33,646 bases of DNA from Bacteroidetes bacterium UBA4408 (GTDB lineage Bacteria; Bacteroidota; Bacteroidia; UBA4408), in the NCBI GenBank assembly GCA_002389785.1, contig DGQS01000235.1:1-33646 (forward strand), given 5' to 3'. Below the pieces are notes generated by a model. That model was not told the DNA's origin, searched no databases, and saw only the letters and a program-made list of their open reading frames with translations. Below, piece by piece: positions 24,839-32,147 of the stretch (positions are counted from its first letter, which is position 1; each line of letters begins with the position of its first letter). Made by a program: the position numbers and the translations under genes.

Positions 24839-25546
24839 ATGCCCGAAAACAGCAAAATTTCCGCAAAATTAAAGCGGGTTTTGCTGTTTTCTATTTTTAT
24901 TATTCCCACTGTTTTATGTTTTGCGTTTTATATTTTCATGATTCGCAAACCATTTCTCGAAAACCCTGCAGGTTTATACAAACGCCTGAATTACTTTGGA
25001 ACAAAGCAGCTAGCAAGTAATGGCAAAGACACCATTTACACCCAGCTTCCAGATTTTCAGTTTATCAATCAAGACCAGAAAAAGATAACTCCGGCTGAGT
25101 TTAAAGGTAAAATCACAGTGGTAGCCTTAATTTGTACTTCGTGTTCTACTTCGTGTCCGAAAATTTCGGCGCAATTTTTTCGCATGCAAAAGCAATTAAA
25201 TTACCTGAAAGCGTTTAAAATTGTGGCCTTATCAGTGAATCCCGAACTTGATTCTATTCAAAATTTAAAACGTTATAGTAGAATGGTTCATGCCAATCCC
25301 GATTTTTGGAGTATTGCAAGCGGTAGCCGAAATGATTTGCTGCGATTTGCTAGTTTAGGTTTAGAAATTATTCCTGCTAACAGCAAAGAAATAGCACATC
25401 AAAGTAACCTTTACTTAATCGATAAGGACTTACATATTCGAGGCATATACGATGGAACCAGTATATCGGATGTGGATAGACTTATTGACGAAATAAAAGT
25501 TCTTGATGCTGAATATCGTGTAAATAAACGATTGAAAGGAGCTTAA
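24839..25546 (+). CDS. SCO1/SenC family copper chaperone
   Basis: Delivers copper to the CuA site of oxidase subunit II. 235 residues: an N-terminal membrane anchor (~14-35), then a thioredoxin-like domain facing the periplasm. The copper-binding CxxxC is C102-C106 in CTSCSTSCPK, preceded by an extra Cys99. The third ligand is His187 in EIAHQSNLYLIDK. IRGIYDGTSISDVDRLIDEI is the usual Sco C-terminus. All three metal ligands are present. Last gene of the oxidase operon, 16 bases after the subunit IV gene. Confidence 0.93.
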   Translation: MPENSKISAKLKRVLLFSIFIIPTVLCFAFYIFMIRKPFLENPAGLYKRLNYFGTKQLASNGKDTIYTQLPDFQFINQDQKKITPAEFKGKITVVALICTSCSTSCPKISAQFFRMQKQLNYLKAFKIVALSVNPELDSIQNLKRYSRMVHANPDFWSIASGSRNDLLRFASLGLEIIPANSKEIAHQSNLYLIDKDLHIRGIYDGTSISDVDRLIDEIKVLDAEYRVNKRLKGA

Positions 25547-25631
25547 ACAACAATTGCTTTAATTCAGTAATTTAATTCAAAACTCGAATATTATTCAGTC
25601 TTAATGCCTCTGCTTGTTAAAAATTTAATGA

Positions 25632-27128
25632 ATGAAAAAACTCATTTTATTATTTGTACTTTATCCTTTTTTGTGCAATTCGCAAGGATTAACCAACCGA
25701 TGGTACCTGGGATATGGAGGATTAAATACCGTATATTATGGAAGTGGAACCAATTTAGTATTTCTAAACGACAGCCTTGCCATTACACGAAAGGTTCGTA
25801 AAATGTGGATGAGTGTAGCCAATGCCTCAATTTGTAATCGGCAAGGTAACTTACTGTTTTACACAAATGGCAAATGGATAGCCGATGCCAGCGAAGACAC
25901 TATGCTGAATGGAAGCCGTCTGCACGCCGGAGTTGCTTCATCCAGCCCTTACAATCCAAGTGGCAGATCAGCTATTATTATCCCATTTCCGGGCGACAGC
26001 AACAAATAATATCTTTTTCATAGTTGGGTGGATGGGAGCAACAATTACACCTATTTTCCATGCAAAGGATATTTTAGTGTAATTAATATGAGCTTGAATA
26101 ATGGACTTGGGGCAGTAACCAGTAAAAACAACATTGCTTTTAACGATACCATGGCTGAGTTTGGATTAATTGCCGCCTGCAAGCATGCCAACGGGCGCGA
26201 TTGGTGGCTGGTAGCGCCTAAGTACCGCAGTAATCAATACCAGGTGCTGCTCATTACTCCTTCGGGCATACAGGCTATGCCCAACCAAGCCATAGGGCTT
26301 CCGCCATCGGGCTGGTACCAAGGATTTGCTCAATGTTGTTTTTCGCCCGATGGCGAAAAATTTGGTCGCTTTGATGGCATTGATTTTTTAAACATTTACG
26401 ATTTCGACCGCTGCTCGGGTATTTTTAGCAATCCAGTACACATTGCTTTTCCCGATACTATGGATTCGGGCGGACTTGCCTTTTCGGCAAATTCAAGCAA
26501 ATTATACATTTCTGATTTAACCTATTTATACCAGTTTAATTTAGATTCGGTTAATATTGCTGCTACACTCGATACCGTTGCGATATACGATAATTTTGTG
26601 GATTCACTGGGTTATCCTACTTTATTCCATTCACAGCAATTGGGACCCGATGGTAAAATTTACATTGCTTCTATTACTTCCACCCCTTACCTGCATGTAA
26701 TTGATTCGCCCGATAGCGCCGGTTCTGCCTGTAATGTAATACAGCATGGGGTGGCACTAAAAACCTACAACCTTACTTCACTTCCTTTGCATCCCAATTA
26801 CTTTTTAGGTGCCGATAGCGGCAGCGTGTGCGATACATTACAGTTGCGAGTTAAGAATCATGTTACTAGGAATGCAAAAATTGAAATTTCGGTTTATCCT
26901 AACCCTTTGCAGGATGTGCTTCACATAAGTTACACCCCGACAGCAAAAACTAAATTGCTGGAGATTTATACTATAGATGGCAAATTTATGCTGCAACGCA
27001 AACTTCCTCCCTGGAGCCAACTGCAAATTATTGATGTGAATACTTTAACTAATGGAGTTTACATCTGTAAATTGATTGATGAAAATAGATACAGTACAGC
27101 TCAATTTGTTATACAAGCGTTTAAGTAA
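25632..27128 (+). pseudogene. T9SS type A cargo protein interrupted by one in-frame TAA
   Basis: A single frame runs from the ATG at 25632 to TAA at 27126-27128 and is broken once, by TAA at 26007-26009. Upstream codes a signal peptide (LILLFVLYPFLCNSQ) and FPGDSNK. Directly after the stop, in the same frame, comes YLFHSWVDGSNN, so reading the stop as Tyr (TAT/TAC) restores SNKYYLFH, the expected strand for these proteins. The rest is a propeller-like region (SVINMSLNNGLGAV, FSPDGEKFGRFDG, LGPDGKIYIASI) and a T9SS type A sorting domain (ISVYPNPLQDVLHISY ... NGVYICKL). There is no frameshift and no decay downstream. Either a recent nonsense mutation or a sequence error. The downstream part lacks its own signal peptide. 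Confidence 0.8.
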
Positions 27129-27178
27129 AATGCCTTTGATTATTTGGCCATACTTAAATTGATTTACTTGTAGTAAAT

Positions 27179-28420
27179 TCAAAAAGAAATATCTAATGTT
27201 AGATTTTCTTTACCTCTCATAATTTCCACCTTTGTTGTATCTCCCTTTTTAAATTTCGATAAAGCCTCCATATAAGTATGCATATCCTTAACTAAAATAT
27301 CTCCCAATTTTATAACAATATCTCCCTTTTGCATACCTGCTTTTGAGGCCGGTTTTCCATTGGTAATTCCATCAGCCCTTACCCCTACTCCTTCATAAAC
27401 ATAATCAGGCATAATCCCCAATGTTACTTTAAATTTGGGCGTATTTTCATTGTCGGCATTTCGTGTTTTTAAAAATGTAAGCTTAGAACCTTTATCTAAT
27501 TCTTCAATCAAAACAGCAATATATTCCAACACTTTTTGAATTCCTTTAAAGTTAATTTTTTCAATATCATCACTTGGTTTGTGATAATCAGCATGTTGTC
27601 CGGTAAAAAAATGCAACACAGGAATGTCTTTTAAATAAAAGGAAGTATGGTCGCTGGGACCAATTCCTGAACTATCCAATTTTAATTTAAATATGCTATT
27701 CTTAGCCTCAACTAATTTTACAAAGGGTGCAGCTGTACCTACTCCATAAACAAGTAAACGGTTTAATGAATCGAGACGACCAATCATGTCCATGTTTATC
27801 ATAAAGTTCACTTTTGTTAAATCAATGGAAGGATTTTCACAAAACTTTTTAGAACCGTATAATCCCAATTCTTCACCTGAAAAACAAATGAATAAAAAGT
27901 TGTTATGCTCTTTCATTTTATTGTGTTGAAATAAATTAGCCAAAGCCAATACACCTGCTACACCTGAAGCATTATCATCGGCCCCGTTATGAATTTTACC
28001 AAGTGGATTAGCATCAAGCGAATTTCCATCTTTTCCTATTCCTAAATGATCGTAATGTGCTCCAATAATAATCGTGTTTTCAGCTTGGTTATCAATGTAC
28101 CCAATAACGTTTGAACTTGTCACTTCATGCGCTGCCGAATCAACCGATGCATGCGGATTAGCCGGTACTTTTACAGTATAGCTCTTTAAATATCCATTCT
28201 CCTCTCCTTTGGGTAACAGTCCTATTGATTTAAATTGTTGCGCAATGTAATCAGCAGCTACTTCGCATCCTTTCAAGCCTGTACCTCTACCTTCTAGCTT
28301 ATCAGAAGCTAAGTAGCTAAGGTCCTTCTTTAAATTGCTACTACTAATTTTTTGGGAATACACCCAAGTACTACATCCTAACAATAAAGCAGCGATTACA
28401 CTTTTTTTCATCCTTTTCAA
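27179..28420 (-). CDS. M28-family zinc aminopeptidase with C-terminal PDZ domain
   Basis: 413 residues, exported (signal MKRMKKSVIAALLLG, cleavage probably after VYSQ; a Cys at residue 16 makes a lipoprotein an outside possibility). Residues ~100-310 are the M28 domain with all expected zinc ligands: His122 (AHYDHLG), Asp148 (NGADDNASG), the Glu183/Glu184 pair (SGEELGLYGS), Asp211 (NMDMIG) and His280 (ADYHKPSDD). Residues ~330-413 form a PDZ domain (GVRADGITNGKPASKAG, MQKGDIVIKLGD), which may position peptide substrates. Probably releases N-terminal amino acids from periplasmic or extracellular peptides. It is second in an operon with the TolB-like gene, 39 bases behind it. Confidence 0.93.
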   Translation of the reverse strand: MKRMKKSVIAALLLGCSTWVYSQKISSSNLKKDLSYLASDKLEGRGTGLKGCEVAADYIAQQFKSIGLLPKGEENGYLKSYTVKVPANPHASVDSAAHEVTSSNVIGYIDNQAENTIIIGAHYDHLGIGKDGNSLDANPLGKIHNGADDNASGVAGVLALANLFQHNKMKEHNNFLFICFSGEELGLYGSKKFCENPSIDLTKVNFMINMDMIGRLDSLNRLLVYGVGTAAPFVKLVEAKNSIFKLKLDSSGIGPSDHTSFYLKDIPVLHFFTGQHADYHKPSDDIEKINFKGIQKVLEYIAVLIEELDKGSKLTFLKTRNADNENTPKFKVTLGIMPDYVYEGVGVRADGITNGKPASKAGMQKGDIVIKLGDILVKDMHTYMEALSKFKKGDTTKVEIMRGKENLTLDISF

Positions 28421-28459
28421 TTCTATTAATACAATTAATTACGCTTTAGATTTTACTTT

Positions 28460-29512
28460 TTATTTAACCCAATCGGCTATAAACAAATTTGTATCGCGGG
28501 TACCGTGATTATTTCGGTTTGAAGAAAAAACCAATCTCTTGCCATCGCGCGAAAACATTGGAAAGGCATTAAAATTACTTAGCTGTGTAATTTTTTCCAA
28601 TCCGCTTCCATCCAAATTAATGGTAAATAAATTGAAATTATAACCACGCTCCGAATCATGATTGGAAGAAAAAATAATTTTATCTCCATCCGGCAAAAAG
28701 TAAGGAGCCCAATTTGCTTTACCCAACTGTGTTACTTGTTTCATTTCTGATCCATCAATATTGCATGTAAATATTTCCATATTCGTTGGCATTACTAAAC
28801 CTTGTGAAAGTAAATCGCGGTATTCAGCTTTCTCGGCTTCACTTTTAGGTCGTGATGCACGAAAAACCAACTTCTTACCATCCGGCGAAAAAAATGCTCC
28901 TCCATCATAGCCTAATTCATGAGTTATTTGCTTCAAATTGCTTCCATCAATGTTCATGGTCCATAATTCTAAATCACCACTTCTAGTGCTGGTAAATACA
29001 ATTGAATTACCGTCGGGTGAAACAGTAGCTTCTGCATCATAACCTGGATTTTCAGTAAGTACTTTGGTTATAGTACCAGTTAAATCAGCAATATAAATAT
29101 CAAACGAAGAATACACTGCCCACAAATATTTATGGTCGGCACGAGGCGCCGGATTTTCAGGACAAGCTTTATTAGCAGCATGTGTTGATGCATACAAAAT
29201 ATGTTTTCCGTCTTTTAAAAAATAGGAACAAGTAGTTCGCCCCAATCCTGTGCTAATCAACGTTGGTTTATAGTTACTATCCTTTGCAGCTGCATCAATT
29301 GATAAATTAAAGATCTGATCACATTGCAAATCCCAATTTTTATTGTTCGATTGAAAGGCTAAATTTCTATCATCATAACTAAAATATGCCTCGGCATTGT
29401 CACCTCCATAGGTGAGTTGGCGAATATTTTTGAGGTGCTTTTCTTCGGTTTGTGAAAATAAGTTCCCGCTGAATGCCAATAGTAATATATTGAATCCTAA
29501 TTTTTTGAGCAT
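28460..29512 (-). CDS. TolB-like PD40 beta-propeller exported protein
   Basis: 350 residues with signal peptide MLKKLGFNILLLAFSGNLFSQ. The rest consists of PD40/WD40-like propeller blades: EAYFSYDDRNLAFQSNN, EATVSPDGNSIVFTSTRSG, GAFFSPDGKKLVFRASRP, APYFLPDGDKIIFSSNH and AFPMFSRDGKRLVFSSNRN, spaced about 45-60 residues apart and linked by DGSxLKQIT turns. It lacks the TolB N-terminal domain, so it is not TolB itself. Likely a periplasmic or surface binding or scaffold protein. It is co-transcribed with the M28 peptidase, and such propeller domains are often attached to peptidases (as in DPP4-type enzymes), suggesting joint peptide processing. Confidence 0.88.
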   Translation of the reverse strand: MLKKLGFNILLLAFSGNLFSQTEEKHLKNIRQLTYGGDNAEAYFSYDDRNLAFQSNNKNWDLQCDQIFNLSIDAAAKDSNYKPTLISTGLGRTTCSYFLKDGKHILYASTHAANKACPENPAPRADHKYLWAVYSSFDIYIADLTGTITKVLTENPGYDAEATVSPDGNSIVFTSTRSGDLELWTMNIDGSNLKQITHELGYDGGAFFSPDGKKLVFRASRPKSEAEKAEYRDLLSQGLVMPTNMEIFTCNIDGSEMKQVTQLGKANWAPYFLPDGDKIIFSSNHDSERGYNFNLFTINLDGSGLEKITQLSNFNAFPMFSRDGKRLVFSSNRNNHGTRDTNLFIADWVK

Positions 29513-29598
29513 GTAAATTTCCTGTTAAATTGATTTAATTGATCATAATGTGAATAAGCAAAAAATGATAATGTAAAATCAACTTACACATCATTGCT

Positions 29599-29606
29599 CA
29601 AAAATA
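29599..29606 (-). promoter_or_regulatory. Promoter -7 box (TATTTTTG)
   Basis: Reads TATTTTTG on the minus strand, matching TAnnTTTG, about 86 bases upstream of the TolB-like start and just downstream of the terminator of the previous gene. A TTTG further upstream is spaced only 14 bases away, so the -33 match is poor. Confidence 0.45.
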
Positions 29607-29630
29607 ACATCTTTGGTCTACAAAATAAAA

Positions 29631-29659
29631 AAGGGCAAAAAACAGTGTTTATTGCCCTT
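29631..29659 (-). terminator. Rho-independent terminator after the LamG/T9SS gene
   Basis: AAGGGCAA (29652-29659 read on the minus strand) pairs perfectly with TTGCCCTT (29631-29638) around a 13-base loop, followed on the minus strand by a run of T. It lies 20 bases after the stop of the 29679-31079 gene and separates it from the TolB-like/M28 operon. Confidence 0.8.
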
Positions 29660-29678
29660 CTTTAATTGTATAATGAAA

Positions 29679-31079
29679 TTACTCTTTGAGTAGTTTGCTT
29701 ACTTTAACTTTATCTTCAAACGTAGTTTCAACAAAATAAATTCCTTCCTTTAAGTGAGATACATCAGCTCTCACAGAGGTAACATTCGTAAAATTAGATT
29801 TCCAAACTTGTTTGCCGGTAATATCCGAAATTACTACTACAAGCTCTTTTTGGATAGTTCCAAACTCAAGGTTAAGCTGAGATTGAACAGGATTTGGATA
29901 GAGCGAAAAGCTAGTTGATTTACTATTTTCGTTAACACCCACATTCAGCACATTGAAACATGCAGATGAATCTAAACAAGAAGTAATAGTACCTGGTAAA
30001 TTGATTACTACATAATAGGATCCGTTTGCAGTTGGAGTATAGGTATTTCCGGTAGCTCCTACAATTGCTGTATGAGTACCACAATTTTTCCATTGGTAAG
30101 TAGCTCCCGGCACAAAATCAACTGCTAAGCTAGAACCATTTAACACGATGGATGTATCCGGAATTCGAAGTGTTAGCACCACCACTGAATCGCATCCTGA
30201 TGCTCCTGTTAAATATTGCGAATAGCTGCCAGTACTGGTTAAGGTTTGTGAATTGAATACATGGCTTTGACCGGCACACTTATTTACAACTAAAGGTGTA
30301 TAATTTACAACACCATCAACAAAATTTGAAGTATTGCCGTTGAGGTTGAAGGTTTGTAAAGTGCCGTTAATACTTCCAAATTTGGGAAGTAGATTACTTA
30401 CAGAAGCATTATTGTATCCGGCAATTCCTTGATTAAAATCGTAATACAACTGCAAGTTTGGACTTGCAACATCTATTGGACTTCTATACACGCAATTAAT
30501 TTCGCTTTGAGTTAAGGCCTTGTTCCAAAGCCCAACTTCATCCACTTTTCCATTGAGTAAAAAATTAGTTGCATTAAAAATTACATTTCCTATTGTTAAT
30601 GGAACAGTAGTAGATGTAATATTACCACTTGCAGTAAGTGAGTCAACTAAAACTGAGTTTTTATACAACCTAAGCTTTGCATTGTCGTAAGTCAAAACAA
30701 AATGCTGCCAAGTATTTAACTGCAATCCGGTGTAGGTAATTGTATAAAATGTACCTAAACTGTTTCTGTATCGTGCTTCTAAGGTTGTTCCGCTTAACGC
30801 AATTAAATAAAAGTCGGCAGTAGAGTTATTTCTAAAACCGGCATACCCATCAAAATCAGGAAAACCTGTTGGAGCGGTTTTTAAATTTACCCAGCATGAA
30901 AGTGATAATTTAGTAGTGCCTCCTGCTATCAAAGCAGAAGCGTTCGGAACGTTAACAAAATCGCTATTTCCATCAAAATCCAATGCATTTTGATATTGAG
31001 CATAGGTGGATGAATAGTTCAAGCATAGAAATACGTAAAGAATTAAAAAAGCTTTAAAAGAGGTAGATTTTTTTTTCAT
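29679..31079 (-). CDS. LamG-domain T9SS type A cargo protein
   Basis: 466 residues with a signal peptide (FLILYVFLCLNYSSTYAQ). Residues ~33-215 are a LamG/concanavalin-like jellyroll: ALDFDGNSDFVNVPNAS, LSLSCWVNLKT, WQHFVLTYDNAKLRLYKN, LNGKVDEVGLWNKALTQSE and LQLYYDFNQG are classic signs. A middle beta-rich section includes a Cys-containing segment (VNKCAGQSHVFNSQTLTSTG) and an Ig-like piece (GATYQWKNCGTHTAIVGATG). The C-terminus is a T9SS type A sorting domain: SFSLYPNPVQSQLNLEF through LKEGIYFVETTF. Likely a surface-attached or released glycan- or protein-binding protein. It is transcribed alone and flanked by terminators on both sides. Confidence 0.9.
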   Translation of the reverse strand: MKKKSTSFKAFLILYVFLCLNYSSTYAQYQNALDFDGNSDFVNVPNASALIAGGTTKLSLSCWVNLKTAPTGFPDFDGYAGFRNNSTADFYLIALSGTTLEARYRNSLGTFYTITYTGLQLNTWQHFVLTYDNAKLRLYKNSVLVDSLTASGNITSTTVPLTIGNVIFNATNFLLNGKVDEVGLWNKALTQSEINCVYRSPIDVASPNLQLYYDFNQGIAGYNNASVSNLLPKFGSINGTLQTFNLNGNTSNFVDGVVNYTPLVVNKCAGQSHVFNSQTLTSTGSYSQYLTGASGCDSVVVLTLRIPDTSIVLNGSSLAVDFVPGATYQWKNCGTHTAIVGATGNTYTPTANGSYYVVINLPGTITSCLDSSACFNVLNVGVNENSKSTSFSLYPNPVQSQLNLEFGTIQKELVVVISDITGKQVWKSNFTNVTSVRADVSHLKEGIYFVETTFEDKVKVSKLLKE

Positions 31080-31196
31080 TCTGTAATAATATTGGTGAAT
31101 AAATTATTTTAAGTGTGCTAAATTAATTGAAAAATACATAGCTAAGCTTTCAAACATCCAACAAAATATAGGCATAGAGCTTAACTAACAAATTAA

Positions 31197-31224
31197 AAAG
31201 CCGGAAAAGTTAATTTCCGGCTTT
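31197..31224 (-). terminator. Rho-independent terminator after the exported-protein gene
   Basis: AAAGCCGGAAA (31214-31224 on the minus strand) pairs perfectly over 11 bases with TTTCCGGCTTT (31197-31207) around a 6-base loop, with T-rich sequence following. It lies 20 bases past the stop of the 31245-32039 gene. One of the two strongest terminator-like structures in the window. Confidence 0.85.
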
Positions 31225-31244
31225 AAAAAAAATTGCTCTTACTA

Positions 31245-32039
31245 TTATTTAGAAAGTGCTGGACTAAATCTTATATCGAGTGTTTGAGCATCCATCGGCA
31301 CGGGTGTTACTTCTTTAAATGCATTTCTCCACAGAATCATCATATCAACTTTTTGCATGTCGCCCGATCCAGGCATCATGTCGTTAAGCCAACTAGTGGT
31401 AAAGGTATCTTCTTCGCCTTGTAAAAAGATTAAAGACTTTTTGTCTGATTTATAATTGGCAAATTCCTTTCCGTCAGGCATCTTCATTGCAACCTGGCTT
31501 GGATCAAATATTCCAATTTTTGTTCCACTGTACAAAGCTCTAAATTTAGCATCGGTACGCTGGGTTTCTTTATTGAATCTCACCAAATTTACTTTGAAAG
31601 CGCCTGCTGAAAAATCATTCATGCTGGGAGGTAGTTTAAAATCAGGTGCAGCTATTCCTGGTGCATCAGCCGGAAAACGACTTAAACCGGATACCACTAA
31701 TTGAAAAGATTCAACCATCAATCCTGTTCCTTTCAAATCTACTACTCTAAAATCATCGTCATTTGGTGAAATTAATAAGATTTTTTCCTCAGTCTTCAAC
31801 TCCTGTCCGTTCACTTTAAAAACACAATCGCTCGCCCTAAAAATTAAATAATCATTTGTTTTGTTTTTGATTCTTACCTTAACTTTTAAATACTTTTCAT
31901 TTGAAACAGCATCATCGGCTGTTATTTTTACATCGTTGTTTTCAAACACAGCATTAAAATATCCCATTTTAGTATACTTTTGAGCAAAGCTGCTAAATGC
32001 GATGAGTAAGGTAGCAAAAGCTAAAATTGTTTTTTTCAT
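31245..32039 (-). CDS. Exported protein of unknown function
   Basis: 264 residues. Residues 1-19 (MKKTILAFATLLIAFSSFA) are a signal peptide with cleavage near FAQ. The rest is a soluble, beta-rich protein of ordinary composition: YFNAVFENNDVKITADDA opening, KVKVRIKNKTNDYLIFRAS resembling an Ig-like 'stabilising' strand pair, and MPDGKEFANYKSDKKSLIFL later. No transmembrane helix, no sorting domain and no enzymatic motif that I recognise. The N-terminal half suggests an Ig-like fold of the kind found in periplasmic proteins, which is inference. It is transcribed alone, with its own -7 box and a strong terminator. Confidence 0.78.
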   Translation of the reverse strand: MKKTILAFATLLIAFSSFAQKYTKMGYFNAVFENNDVKITADDAVSNEKYLKVKVRIKNKTNDYLIFRASDCVFKVNGQELKTEEKILLISPNDDDFRVVDLKGTGLMVESFQLVVSGLSRFPADAPGIAAPDFKLPPSMNDFSAGAFKVNLVRFNKETQRTDAKFRALYSGTKIGIFDPSQVAMKMPDGKEFANYKSDKKSLIFLQGEEDTFTTSWLNDMMPGSGDMQKVDMMILWRNAFKEVTPVPMDAQTLDIRFSPALSK

Positions 32040-32073
32040 TTCTCTATTTTTTAAGTTAGGGCATAATCTTTTG

Positions 32074-32081
32074 CAAACTTA
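32074..32081 (-). promoter_or_regulatory. Promoter -7 box (TAAGTTTG)
   Basis: Reads TAAGTTTG on the minus strand, matching TAnnTTTG, 34 bases upstream of the 31245-32039 start codon. No -33 TTTG at the right spacing was found. Confidence 0.45.
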
Positions 32082-32147
32082 GTACCAAAAAAAATTGGGT
32101 GTATGTGCATTTCAAAAAATTAATAACAAAATAATGTGAAACTGCAG

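Noticed and set aside
26028..27128. A separate gene starting with GTG after the TAA
   Set aside because: Same frame as the upstream segment, no signal peptide although it ends in a T9SS sorting domain, and the sequence right after the stop completes the upstream domain.
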